A stretch of 64,000 nucleotides of DNA, taken from positions 62,001-126,000 of the forward strand of contig NZ_JABWGO010000016.1 of assembly GCF_013363995.1 (NCBI RefSeq), read 5' to 3'. Origin of the DNA: Nonomuraea rhodomycinica (GTDB taxonomy: Bacteria > Actinomycetota > Actinomycetes > Streptosporangiales > Streptosporangiaceae). Of the stretch, positions 34,184 through 42,456 are shown piece after piece; the stretch's first letter is position 1, and each line of letters begins with the position of its first letter. Under the pieces are notes generated by a model, which worked only from the letters and a program-made list of their open reading frames with translations, made no database searches and was not told the DNA's origin. A program made the position numbers and the translations under genes.

Positions 34184-35487
34184 CCCGCCTTCCGCTGGCC
34201 CGCCTTCCGCTGGTCCGCTCCCCGCTGGCCGGCTCCCGGATGACGCGGGCGGCCGGGGTCGCGGCGGCCGGGGTGGTGCTGCTCGGCGCGTCGCCGGCGA
34301 CGGCCGCCTCCGCGACGGCCGCCTCCGCGACGGCCGCCTCCGCGACGGCCGACGACGTGCGCGGCGGCCAGCAGCCCGTCCTCGACACCCTCGAACTGCC
34401 CAGGGCGTGGCGGGCCACCAGGGGCGGCGGCGTCACCGTGGCCGTGCTCGACTCGGGCGTGGACCCGCTCCACCGCGACCTGGCCGGCTCGGTGACCGTC
34501 GGCAAGGACTTCACCAAGGGCGCGAACCCTCCGGGCGTGCGCCCTCTCCGGCTGCACGGCACGTACATGGCCTCGCTCATCGCCGGTCACGGGCACGGCC
34601 CGGGCGGCTCGCGCGGCGTCATCGGCGTCGCCCCCGAGGCGGAGATCCTGTCGGTGCGGGTGATCCTGGAGGACGAGGAGCGGGGGTTCCGCGTGTTCGA
34701 CACCGACCCGCGCTTCGAGGACGTGATGGCGCGGGGCATCCGCTACGCCGTGGACCGCGGCGCCGACGTGATCAACCTGTCGCTGTCCAAGGACCTGCCG
34801 AGCCGGGAGGAGCGCGCCGCGATCCGGTACGCCATCGACAGGGGCGTCGTGCTGGTCGCCGCCGCCGGCAACGACGGGGCGCGCCGCCCGGGCCGCGCGG
34901 CGCCGTACTCCTACCCGGCGGCCTTCCCCGGCGTGGTCGCGGTCGGCGCGACGGACGGGCGGCTGCGGCGCGCGACGTTCTCCAACGGCAACTCCTCGGT
35001 GGTGGTGGCCGCGCCCGGCGTGGACATCCTGGGCGCGGGCCCGGGCGACCAGTACTGGATCGGCCGGGGCACCTCGCAGGCGACCGCGCTCGTCTCCGGG
35101 GTGGCCGCCCTCATCAAGGCCGAGTGTCCGCGGCTGTCGCCGCCGCTGGTGGCCCGGGCGCTCACCGCGAGCGCCACCGACCGCCCGCCGGGCGGCTACG
35201 ACACGGGCACCGGGTTCGGCGTCGTGAACGCCCGCCGCGCCCTGGCCGAGGCCCGCCGGCTGGCCCGCCACACCGAGACCGCGACCGGGGGCCAGGCCCA
35301 GGACCCGGCCTCGCCCGTCGGTGGCGGGGCGGCGGTCCCCGTCCGCGTGGTCGCCCGCGACCGGGACAGGGCCCGGGTCTACGGCGTCGTGGCCGCCGTG
35401 GCGGCGGGTGGCGCGCTGGCCTCGATGGCCACCATGTACCTGCTGGTCAGGCGCGTGCGCCGCGCACACAACCCCCAAGACGCATGA
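34177..35487 (+). CDS. S8 serine protease, mycosin (MycP) type, copy 1
   Basis: 436 residues. Signal region to about residue 43, catalytic Asp92 (VAVLDSGVD), His127 (LHGTYMASLIAG), oxyanion Asn in AAAGNDG, and Ser300 (RGTSQATALVSGVAAL). A C-terminal membrane helix with RRVRRA end anchors it with the catalytic domain outside, the mycosin topology associated with type VII secretion. GTG 34177 is drawn because GTGCTGACC overlaps the upstream stop exactly as in the second module; ATG 34240 would give a shorter signal peptide. The extra N-terminal stretch is a 15-bp repeat, and a second 15-bp repeat encodes ASATA units after the signal peptide. No ESX genes are in the window. Confidence 0.88.
   Translation: MLTRLPLARLPLVRSPLAGSRMTRAAGVAAAGVVLLGASPATAASATAASATAASATADDVRGGQQPVLDTLELPRAWRATRGGGVTVAVLDSGVDPLHRDLAGSVTVGKDFTKGANPPGVRPLRLHGTYMASLIAGHGHGPGGSRGVIGVAPEAEILSVRVILEDEERGFRVFDTDPRFEDVMARGIRYAVDRGADVINLSLSKDLPSREERAAIRYAIDRGVVLVAAAGNDGARRPGRAAPYSYPAAFPGVVAVGATDGRLRRATFSNGNSSVVVAAPGVDILGAGPGDQYWIGRGTSQATALVSGVAALIKAECPRLSPPLVARALTASATDRPPGGYDTGTGFGVVNARRALAEARRLARHTETATGGQAQDPASPVGGGAAVPVRVVARDRDRARVYGVVAAVAAGGALASMATMYLLVRRVRRAHNPQDA
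34186..34230. repeat. 15-bp tandem repeat after a stop codon, inside the protease signal region
   Basis: Three copies of CGCCTTCCGCTGGCC (34186-34200, 34201-34215, 34216-34230, the last diverged), starting two bases after the stop of the anchored-protein gene. In the protease frame it encodes RLPLA-type units. Confidence 0.85.
34300..34350. repeat. 15-bp coding repeat in protease copy 1
   Basis: 3.4 identical copies of ACGGCCGCCTCCGCG, encoding repeated Thr-Ala-Ala-Ser-Ala just after the signal peptide. Perfect identity implies recent slippage. Confidence 0.9.
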
Positions 35488-35543
35488 TCCGCGTACCAAG
35501 GGGGACGACATACACACGGAGCGATCCTGGGAACGAGGCGGTG

Positions 35544-36440
35544 GTGAAGGCACGTAGGACCACTTCGGGGCTGCCCCGCGCCGGTGGGACGCCGGGACGG
35601 CCGAATCCCCTCGGCGCCCGTTCCGGCCGCCGTTCGCGGGTGCGCGGCTGGCCGGCCGCGGGCACCCGCGCCGGCGCGGCCGCCCGGGAACGCGCCGAGC
35701 GGGAGGCGCTGCGGCGTGGCGTGCGCTACCGCCGCTGGTTCGTCGTGCTCGTGGGCGCCGTCATGGCCATGTCGGCCGTCGTCGTGCTGCTCGGCACCGT
35801 CGGGCTGCTCGCCGAGACCCGCTCCCGTCCCCTGACCCCCGCCGAGCAGAGCCGCTACAAGCAGGAGGAGATCGCCCGCCGCTGGCAGGCGTGGCCGGCG
35901 ACCGGGGTGTTCCCCGAGGAGGTCAAGTACCAGGGGCTCGACAGCGCCCAGCAGTACGCCAGGCGGGTCGGCATCGCGCCCGAGACCGCGTGCCGCGACG
36001 GCGTGGACGCCTCGGTGGCCGCGATCCTCGACGACCACGGCTGCGTGAGCATGCTGCGGGCCACCTACGTCGACCAGACCGCCACGTTCGTGTTCACGGT
36101 CGGCGTGGCCGTGCTGAGGGACGAGGAGTCCCGGGTGTCGGCGGCCGAGCAGCTCACCCAGGACGACCGGGTGGGCGTGCTGCCCGTGGCGTTCCCCGGC
36201 ACGGTGACCGAGCGGTTCGGCACCGAGCAGCGCCAGCGCGCCGGCTGGGTGGGCGCCGGGCCGTACCTCGTGTTCTCGACCGCGGGCTACGCGGACGGGC
36301 GCACGCGCGCGGCCGTGCCGCCGGAGGAGATCCTGCACAGCGAGCTGTGGCCGGCCGCCAGGTCCATCGGCAACCAGATCGCCTACTTCCTCGCCGACCC
36401 GCCCAAGGTCCCGCCCTGCACCCAGGGGAACGTGTGCTGA
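35544..36440 (+). CDS. Membrane-anchored protein, partner of mycosin-type protease (copy 2)
   Basis: 298 residues. An Arg/Gly/Pro-rich cytosolic N terminus of about 65 residues precedes one membrane helix (WFVVLVGAVMAMSAVVVLLG) and an extracytoplasmic domain homologous to the copy-1 partner (RWQAWPATGVFPEEV, RVGIAPETAC, LRATYVDQTATFVFTVGVAV, AGPYLVFSTAGYADGR). It ends in Cys and overlaps the next gene by GTGCTGA. GTG 35544, five bases after GAGG, is preferred; an ATG at 35484 overlapping the previous stop is the alternative and lacks a ribosome site. Confidence 0.72.
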   Translation: MKARRTTSGLPRAGGTPGRPNPLGARSGRRSRVRGWPAAGTRAGAAARERAEREALRRGVRYRRWFVVLVGAVMAMSAVVVLLGTVGLLAETRSRPLTPAEQSRYKQEEIARRWQAWPATGVFPEEVKYQGLDSAQQYARRVGIAPETACRDGVDASVAAILDDHGCVSMLRATYVDQTATFVFTVGVAVLRDEESRVSAAEQLTQDDRVGVLPVAFPGTVTERFGTEQRQRAGWVGAGPYLVFSTAGYADGRTRAAVPPEEILHSELWPAARSIGNQIAYFLADPPKVPPCTQGNVC

Positions 36441-37606
36441 CCGCCGCCGTCCGCGTGCTCGCCGCCGCGCTCCTTTCCCTGCAGTCCCCCGCGAACGTCC
36501 CCGTGCGCGACCAGCAGCAGTGGGTGCTGGACGCGCTCAACGTCGGGCAGGCGTGGACCGTCACCAAGGGCAAGGGCGTCACCGTCGCCGTCATCGACAG
36601 CGGCGTGGACCCGAAGCTCAAGGAGCTGCGCGGCAAGGTGACCGCCGGGCCGGACATGAGCCTGTCGTCCGTGGAGCGCGCGGCCCGGCCCGGTGCGCAC
36701 GGCACCGCGATGGCCGCGCTCATCGCGGGCACGGGAGCCGGGGACGGCCTGATCGGCGTCGCGCCCGAGGCGCGGATCCTGTCCGTGCCGCTGGAGGTGG
36801 CCGAGCAGCCCGCCGACGGCTCCATCGAGCCGCGGCCCGCCCCCCGGCCCGACGGGGAGTCCGGCCTGGAGAGCCCGCTGGCCAGGGGGCTGCGGTACGC
36901 CGCCAACCACGGCGCCCAGGTCGTCAGCATGTCGATCGGCGGCTACGGACCGCTCAAGTCCGAGCGTGAGGCCGTCTCGTACGCGCTGAGCAAGGGCGTG
37001 GTGCTGGTCGCCGCCGTGGGCAACGACGGGCAGACCCGCTACGCCCAGGCGAACGGCACCTCCTACTGGAACTTCCCCGCGGGCTACCCGGGCGTCATCG
37101 GGGTGGCCGCCGTGGACAAGCAGGGCAGGCGGGCCGCGTTCAGCAGCGACAACCTGTCGGTCCTGGTCGCGGCGCCCGGCGTGGGCGTGCCCGTGGCCCG
37201 GCTCGGCGGCGGCTACCAGCCGTCCGAGGGCACCAGTCCGGCCGCCGCGCTGGTCGCGGGCGTGGCCGCGCTGATCAAGGCCCGCCATCCGGGGCTGCCG
37301 CCCGAGCGGGTGGCGCAGGCGCTGTCGTCGAGCGCCCGGGGCCGTCCCGCCGCCGGGTACGACGACAAGATCGGCTTCGGCGTGGTCGACGCGGGCGCCG
37401 CGCTCAACGCCGCCGACCGGCTGGCCGCGGCCAAGCCAGGGCCGGACGTGTCCGACGACCTCCACTTCGGCCAGGGCGTGGACTCCCCGGTGCCGTCGCG
37501 GCCGGGGCCCGAACCGTGGCGGCTCTGGCTGTTCGGCGGGGCCGCGCTCGTGGCGCTGGTCACGTTCAGCGGGGCGGTCATGGCGCTCAATCAGCGTAGA
37601 AGGTGA
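36434..37606 (+). CDS. S8 serine protease, mycosin (MycP) type, copy 2
   Basis: 390 residues: short signal sequence (AAVRVLAAALLSLQSPA), Asp55 (VAVIDSGVD), His89 (AHGTAMAALIAG), AAVGNDG oxyanion Asn, Ser268 (EGTSPAAALVAGVAAL) and a C-terminal membrane helix (LWLFGGAALVALVTFSGAVM) ending in RRR. The triad is complete. Compared with copy 1 it has a short, non-repetitive N terminus, so copy 1 probably gained repeats after the module was duplicated. Type VII secretion or cell-surface processing is the family role; the local substrate is unknown. Confidence 0.88.
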   Translation: MLTAAVRVLAAALLSLQSPANVPVRDQQQWVLDALNVGQAWTVTKGKGVTVAVIDSGVDPKLKELRGKVTAGPDMSLSSVERAARPGAHGTAMAALIAGTGAGDGLIGVAPEARILSVPLEVAEQPADGSIEPRPAPRPDGESGLESPLARGLRYAANHGAQVVSMSIGGYGPLKSEREAVSYALSKGVVLVAAVGNDGQTRYAQANGTSYWNFPAGYPGVIGVAAVDKQGRRAAFSSDNLSVLVAAPGVGVPVARLGGGYQPSEGTSPAAALVAGVAALIKARHPGLPPERVAQALSSSARGRPAAGYDDKIGFGVVDAGAALNAADRLAAAKPGPDVSDDLHFGQGVDSPVPSRPGPEPWRLWLFGGAALVALVTFSGAVMALNQRRR

Positions 37607-37629
37607 AAGATCCGCTATGGTCCCGCGTC

Positions 37630-37989
37630 ATGGGATACGAGCTGCGCGTGGTCCGGCAGGCGCCGATCGCCTACGCCGACCTCGCGAAGGCGATCGCGCC
37701 GGCCGGGTTCGAGCTGAGCGGGTCGCAGGAGATCGTCGCCAGGCACGGCGGCGGCACGCACACCGTGGCACGCTGGAACGACCAGGTGGTCGGCGAGCCC
37801 GGCTCCGACTGGCAGGTGGCACAGCTCGTCCGGCTGGCCGCCCTGCTCGGCGCCCGGCTGGTCGGCGAGGACGGTGAGAGCTACACGGTGCGCGACGGCG
37901 TGGTCCAGGTGACGGCCGGCGGCACGACGACCGACCTGGGCAAGTTCGACGAGATCATCGCCGCGGGGCCCGCCGCGTGGGGCCCGTGA
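37630..37989 (+). CDS. Conserved hypothetical protein
   Basis: 119 residues, soluble, mixed alpha/beta: MGYELRVVRQAPIAYADLAK ... VGEPGSDWQVAQLVRLAALLGARLVGEDGE. It resembles small actinobacterial proteins of unknown function with the same MGYxLRVVRQ opening. ATG 37630 is drawn; a GTG at 37603 overlapping the protease stop is in frame and would add nine residues. It lies 16 bp before the alkyltransferase-like gene, so co-transcription is likely. Confidence 0.6.
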   Translation: MGYELRVVRQAPIAYADLAKAIAPAGFELSGSQEIVARHGGGTHTVARWNDQVVGEPGSDWQVAQLVRLAALLGARLVGEDGESYTVRDGVVQVTAGGTTTDLGKFDEIIAAGPAAWGP

Positions 37990-38005
37990 CCGCGAGGGAC
38001 CGGGC

Positions 38006-38311
38006 GTGAACCCGTACGCCGAGCGCGTCCTGCAGGTGGTGGAGTCCATCCCGCCGGGCCGGGTCATGTCGTACGGCGACGTCGCCGAGTACCTCGGCGA
38101 GGGCGGCCCGCGCCAGGTCGGCGCGGTGATGTCCACGTGGGGCGGCGGCGTGCCGTGGTGGCGGGTCGTCCACGCCGACGGCACCGCCGCCTCGCCCGGC
38201 CACGTTCAGGAGTGCCTGGCGAACTGGCGCGCCGAGGGCACCCCCATGCGCGGCGAGAAGGCCGACATGCGGGCCGCCCGCTGGGACGGACGTTCAGTGG
38301 ACTCTCAGTAA
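38006..38311 (+). CDS. Alkyltransferase-like protein (ATL), MGMT family without catalytic Cys
   Basis: 101 residues with the DNA-binding half of O6-alkylguanine transferases: IPPGRVMSYGDVAEYLGEGG, RQVGAVMS, then VPWWRVVHADG. The usual PCHR active site is PWWR, so there is no acceptor Cys: this is an alkyltransferase-like protein, which flips out O6-alkylguanine and hands the lesion to nucleotide excision repair. The mycobacterial counterpart (Rv3204, from memory) also lies near adnAB and moeB1. Start GTG 38006. Confidence 0.88.
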   Translation: MNPYAERVLQVVESIPPGRVMSYGDVAEYLGEGGPRQVGAVMSTWGGGVPWWRVVHADGTAASPGHVQECLANWRAEGTPMRGEKADMRAARWDGRSVDSQ

Positions 38312-38415
38312 AACGTTTGAGCTGCGGAATTCGCCACGACGGTGCATGCGCGGTATGAGACTCCCCTTAGCATGGGCAAAACAGGTGATGGCGGTCCGAA
38401 AGGCGGTGCCCCCCG

Positions 38416-41268
38416 ATGGCCACCGGCGTCCCAGCCCAGAGCCCGGGCGGCGATCCGGCCGCCGACCGTCTGAAGGTGGTTCAAGATCTCTGCGATCGCG
38501 GCGAACCCCTGGACGCGATCATGCGGGCGGCAGGTCCTGGCGGTCAGGACGCGGCGTTCGACGCGGAGGTGCTCAGCGGCCCGCTGGGCGCGCGGATGGA
38601 CGTCGCGGTCAAACGCGGCCCCGCGCGCCGGCGTGAGCTCGTCACCCTGCTGCGCCCGTACCTCGCGAACGTGGACGAGCGGGTCAAGCGCGACCTGCCC
38701 GTCGCCCGCCGGCTCATCTGCCACCTCATCGAGCACCGCCCCGACGCGGAGCTGATCGACGGCGAGACGCTGACGAAGGCGGTCGCCGCCGCGGCGGAGC
38801 CCTCCAAGCGCATCCGCAAGGGCCTGCGCTGGTACGCCGACCTGCCGTTCCAGGACGAGCTGCCGTCCGAGCTGTACCGGCTGCGCCGCTCCGACCTGGT
38901 GCCCGTCACGCACATCGACGACATCCAGTGGGTGGACGGCAAGCTGCGCATCACCGGCTTCGCCTACCTCGCGGGACTGTCGGTGCGCAGCCGCCGCTTC
39001 AACTGGGCGACCGTCGTGCTGCGCGGCCCCCGCTGGCTGCCGCCCGTGCGCCTGCGCACCCGGCGGACGTTCGAGCCGGAGGCCACCCACGGCGCCCGCG
39101 AGCCGGGCTGCAACTACGACTGGTCGGGGTTCTCGGCCGAGCTGAGCCCGTGGGCGCTGCGCTGGCGCGGCGCGGTGCGCGGCGCCGTCCACGCCGCCCG
39201 CCGCCGGATGCGGCACCGGCCGGCCGTGGCCGACGCCACGACGTGGCGGGCCGAGATCGTGTTCTGGAGCCGCGGCGCCCGGGCCACCGGCCTGCTGCGC
39301 GGCTCCTCGGTGGGCCGGCCCGAGCGGCCGGCCGGGCTCAGGCTGCGTCCCGGCTGGTGGGTCCGTCCGGTCTGGACGTCCGACCGGGCCCTGCAGGTGG
39401 TGCTCCAGCCGAACCGGGCCGAGCTGACCGGCGTCACCGTCGAGAACGACCGCCTGGAGCTGAGGATCTTCCTGCCCGGCCGGAGCGTGACCAAGGGGCA
39501 CGCCCGGCTCGGCGGTCACCGCGTGGCGGCCGACTTCACGCCCCAGCAGGGCGGCACCGAGGTCGTGGTCGTCCAGGCCGTCTCCGCGCTCCTGCACGAG
39601 AAGGACGGGCGGCGGCTCTGGGTCGAGCCGAAGGGCGACCCCGCGGCCTCCGTCATGCTGGGCGAGTCGGGCGAGACCCGGGCCACCGTCGGCGACCGCG
39701 AGATCACCGTGCTCGGCGACCGGCGCGACCGCGTCATCGTCTCGGCCCACCGCATCCGCCCGGTGATCTCCTCGGCGGTGTGGGAGGGCCCCGCGCTGGT
39801 CCTGCGCGGGCGCTACCCCGACGCCCCCGGCCAGCGGGTCCTCACCCTGCGCCACCGCTCCGGCCTGTGCTACGGCATCCCGATGGAGCGCGACGGCGAG
39901 GCGTTCACCGTCCGGGTCACGCCCGCGGCCATGGACCGCTTCGGGGAGAGCGTGCCGCTGTCCTCCGGCACCTGGAACATGTCGGTCCGCCACCCCTCGG
40001 GGGAGATCGTCCCGCTGCGCATGGACCACGCCGCCCTTCCCGGGCTGGACGAGGAGCCGCGCGAGCTGGGCGGGCACGCGTTCCGGATGGTCTCCACCCG
40101 CTTCGACGTGCCGGTGGTCACCGTTGAGGAGGTGCTGCCGGCCGACGAGAAGGGCGTGGCCGGCACCCACGTGCTGCGGCGGGTCTTCTACCCGGCCCAG
40201 CGCACCGAGCCGCTCAACGACGCGACCGTGTACGTGGTCAACGACGGCCGTCTCTACGCCGACAGCGTCCGGGCCGTGTACGAGGAGCGGGTGCGGCGCG
40301 GCGACGACCGCGAGCACATCTGGATCGTCAAGGACGGCGCGTTCACGCCGCCGCCCGGCACCACGGCCGTGCGCGCGGGCAGCCGCGAGCACCACGCCGC
40401 GCTGGCCAGGTCCCGCCACATCGTGACCAACTCCTTCCTGCCCGTCTGGTTCCGCGCCCGCGAGGACCAGGTGGTGCTGCAGACCTGGAACGGCACCCCG
40501 GCCAAGCACGTCGGCAACGACCAGCCGCACATGAACCGCGACCCGCGCCCGCCGATCTGGCACCGGCAGGCGGCCGAGGTGCGCGGCTGGGACGTGCTGC
40601 TGTCGCAGTCGCCGTGGGCCACGACGCTGCTGCGCAAGGCGTTCGGCTACCAGGGCGAGATCCTGGAGAGCGGGCTGCCGCGCAACGACGTGCTCACCTC
40701 GCCCGACCGCGAGCGGCTGGCCGCCGAGGTGCGGGCGCGGCTGGGGCTGGCCGAGGGCAAGCGGGTGGTGCTGTACGCGCCGACGTACCGCGACTACGAC
40801 CGCAAGAACGCGATGGTGAAGCTCGACCTGGCCAAGGCGCGGGAGGAACTGGGGGCCGACCACGAGCTGCTGGTCCGCGCCCACCCGATGCAGGCCATGC
40901 CCGCCGTCCCCGACATCGCCCACGACGTCACGACTTATCCGGATATGGCGGATTTGCTGCTGGTGGCGGACGTGCTGGTGACGGACTACTCGTCGGTCAT
41001 GTTCGACTTCGCGGCCACGGGCCGCCCCATGGTCTTCTACGCGTACGACCTGGCGAAGTACTCCGCCAAGCGGGGCCTGTACGTGGACCTGCCCGAGATC
41101 GCCCCCGGCCCGGTGCTGTCCACCTCGGCCGAGGTCATCGAGGCGCTGCGCTCGATCGACGAGGTGGCGGCCGCCCACCGCGACCGCTACGACGCCTTCC
41201 GGGCCACCTACGCCCCGAAGGACGACGGCAAGGCCACGGCCCGCGTGGTGGACCACCTGTTCTCGTAG
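38416..41268 (+). CDS. CDP-glycerol glycerophosphotransferase-like (TagF-type) protein
   Basis: 950 residues. The C-terminal ~380 are the TagF/TarF GT-B fold: QTWNGTPAKHVGND near residue 690, LVRAHPMQAM near 821 and VLVTDYSSVMFDFAATGRPMV near 855, a family that polymerises glycerol- or ribitol-phosphate teichoic acids at the membrane face. The usual 'WHGTP' catalytic His is Asn here (WNGTP), while the second His and the DYSSV loop are kept. The first ~570 residues are a large extra region with beta-rich segments. Start ATG 38416. A strong hairpin follows. It stands alone without other teichoic-acid genes. Confidence 0.85.
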   Translation: MATGVPAQSPGGDPAADRLKVVQDLCDRGEPLDAIMRAAGPGGQDAAFDAEVLSGPLGARMDVAVKRGPARRRELVTLLRPYLANVDERVKRDLPVARRLICHLIEHRPDAELIDGETLTKAVAAAAEPSKRIRKGLRWYADLPFQDELPSELYRLRRSDLVPVTHIDDIQWVDGKLRITGFAYLAGLSVRSRRFNWATVVLRGPRWLPPVRLRTRRTFEPEATHGAREPGCNYDWSGFSAELSPWALRWRGAVRGAVHAARRRMRHRPAVADATTWRAEIVFWSRGARATGLLRGSSVGRPERPAGLRLRPGWWVRPVWTSDRALQVVLQPNRAELTGVTVENDRLELRIFLPGRSVTKGHARLGGHRVAADFTPQQGGTEVVVVQAVSALLHEKDGRRLWVEPKGDPAASVMLGESGETRATVGDREITVLGDRRDRVIVSAHRIRPVISSAVWEGPALVLRGRYPDAPGQRVLTLRHRSGLCYGIPMERDGEAFTVRVTPAAMDRFGESVPLSSGTWNMSVRHPSGEIVPLRMDHAALPGLDEEPRELGGHAFRMVSTRFDVPVVTVEEVLPADEKGVAGTHVLRRVFYPAQRTEPLNDATVYVVNDGRLYADSVRAVYEERVRRGDDREHIWIVKDGAFTPPPGTTAVRAGSREHHAALARSRHIVTNSFLPVWFRAREDQVVLQTWNGTPAKHVGNDQPHMNRDPRPPIWHRQAAEVRGWDVLLSQSPWATTLLRKAFGYQGEILESGLPRNDVLTSPDRERLAAEVRARLGLAEGKRVVLYAPTYRDYDRKNAMVKLDLAKAREELGADHELLVRAHPMQAMPAVPDIAHDVTTYPDMADLLLVADVLVTDYSSVMFDFAATGRPMVFYAYDLAKYSAKRGLYVDLPEIAPGPVLSTSAEVIEALRSIDEVAAAHRDRYDAFRATYAPKDDGKATARVVDHLFS

Positions 41269-41274
41269 GCGTCT

Positions 41275-41319
41275 CGCGGAAGGGCCCCGGCGTACTCGTG
41301 ACGCCGGGGCCCTTCCGCG
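41275..41319. terminator. Perfect 19-bp-stem terminator after the TagF-like gene
   Basis: CGCGGAAGGGCCCCGGCGT at 41275-41293 is exactly complementary to 41301-41319, with a 7-base loop, six bases past the stop codon. Confidence 0.9.
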
Positions 41320-41335
41320 TTCCGGCTCGTCGCTC

Positions 41336-41617
41336 CTAGCGGACGTGGACCTTGGCGGAGCCGAACTCGACGTATTCGACGACCGCGCCTCCGGGGTGGC
41401 GGATCGTCAGGTTGCGTCCGGTGGGGACGTCGTTCGGGCCGTCAAGAAGCGCCTCCGGGGTGCCCGCCACCAGCAGGCAGCCGCCGATGCCCGCCAGTTC
41501 GAGGTCCCGGTAGGAGAAGCGCAGCCCAGGCCGCTCGCCGGTGAGCGCCTCGAAGGTCGGCAGAGCGGTGTCCAGGTCGTCGACGTAGATGCGGGCGTAG
41601 GTGGTACGGGCGGCCAT
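41336..41617 (-). pseudogene. VOC (glyoxalase-fold) gene with internal deletion
   Basis: 93 residues, clearly related to VOC-family proteins: the first babab unit (ARIYVDDLDTALPTFEALTG ... GIGGCLLVAGTPEAL) runs straight into the last strand (DVPTGRNLTIRHPGGAVVEY). In full-length relatives of ~120 residues a segment of about 25-30 residues lies between these ('VDDLDAAVAxLxxxGAEV'). Its loss removes part of the second half of the barrel, so the product is probably non-functional even though the frame is open. It is divergent from an ArsR remnant 25 bp away. Confidence 0.65.
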
Positions 41618-41641
41618 GCGGCCGCGGGCGGCGAGGTGGCC

Positions 41642-41842
41642 TGCAGCCCGGACGGCCTGGACGTCCCGCGTTCCACGCTCTCCAACCACTGGCGCATCCT
41701 GCGTGAGGCGGGCATCACCTCCACGCGCTCGGAGGGCAAGGCCCGCTACATGGCGCTGCGCCGTGACGACCTGGAGGCCCGCTTCCCGGGCGTGCTGGAG
41801 ACGATCCTCGCGGCCGCCCCGCCCGTGGACCGAGATTCCTGA
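41642..41842 (+). pseudogene. 5'-truncated ArsR-family regulator remnant
   Basis: The frame encodes the recognition helix and wing of an ArsR-type regulator (LDVPRSTLSNHWRILREAGI, TSTRSEGKARYMALRRDDLE, ARFPGVLETI) through to a proper stop. The N-terminal helices ('ALADPxRRxIVxxL') and a plausible start are missing: upstream sequence belongs to the VOC remnant on the other strand. About 65 of ~100 residues remain. Together with the deleted VOC gene this marks a decayed regulator/enzyme pair. Confidence 0.7.
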
Positions 41843-41847
41843 AGCCG

Positions 41848-42339
41848 TCATCCGGCGGGCGGGAAGAACGGGGTCTCCGGCCGCTGCATGTACTCCATCG
41901 CCGCCGTGAACACCGGGTCGCTCCAGCGCCGCTCCATCTCCTCCGGCGTCACGTCCTCGATGCGCGTCTGGATCCACCACAGGTTGCCGAACGGGTCGCG
42001 CACCCGCCCCACCAGGTCGCCGAAGGCCAGGTGGGTGACCTCCGAGACCGACGTGCCCCCGGCGGCGACGGCCTGGCGGTGGACGGCGCGGGCGTCCTCC
42101 ACGTACAGCCTGAGGAACGCGGGCGTCGCCGGCCAGCTCGGGTCCGCGTCGAACAGCATCACGATCGCGTCGCCGATGCGGACCTCGGCGTGCCCGATCC
42201 GGCCGCGGTCGTCGACGACCCGGCCGAGCTCGTCGGCTCCGAACGCCTCCCGCAGGTAGTCGATGACGGCGGCGGTGTCGCGGGAGATGATCCAGGGAGT
42301 GACGGTGGTGTAGCCGTGCGGGACGGGCTTGACGGACAT
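41848..42339 (-). CDS. VOC-family (PhnB/glyoxalase-like) protein
   Basis: 163 residues from ATG 42339, seven bases after AGGAGG. It is the PhnB-like type of VOC protein: TVTPWIISRDTAAVIDYLRE, GRIGHAEVRIGDAIVMLFD, AFLRLYVEDARAVH and GDLVGRVRDPFGNLWWIQTR. The metal-site residues of true glyoxalases are only partly present, and many relatives are annotated just as bleomycin-resistance-like; no activity is assigned. It lies downstream of a WYL regulator gene on the same strand, which may control it. Confidence 0.85.
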   Translation of the reverse strand: MSVKPVPHGYTTVTPWIISRDTAAVIDYLREAFGADELGRVVDDRGRIGHAEVRIGDAIVMLFDADPSWPATPAFLRLYVEDARAVHRQAVAAGGTSVSEVTHLAFGDLVGRVRDPFGNLWWIQTRIEDVTPEEMERRWSDPVFTAAMEYMQRPETPFFPPAG

Positions 42340-42397
42340 GTTCGTGCCTCCTGTGCCGTGCTTCCGGAACGTCCGGTCGCCCACGACGTTAGGAGGC

Positions 42398-42422
42398 GTG
42401 TAGGACGGCTTCTGTCCTACAC
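42398..42422. terminator. Inverted repeat between WYL and VOC genes
   Basis: GTGTAGGAC and its exact complement flank a 7-base spacer (42398-42422). The half-site with its context (GTAGGACAGA) recurs over the WYL stop codon at about 42450-42460. It may be a terminator or an operator for the WYL regulator; its position 59 bp before the VOC start allows both. Confidence 0.5.
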
Positions 42423-42456
42423 GGACTCGTTCCGCCCCATGGGGACTGGCTCTGTC

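Noticed and set aside
41336-41980. Single longer gene covering the VOC remnant
   Set aside because: The upstream extension is antisense to the ArsR remnant and shows no similarity to VOC N termini.
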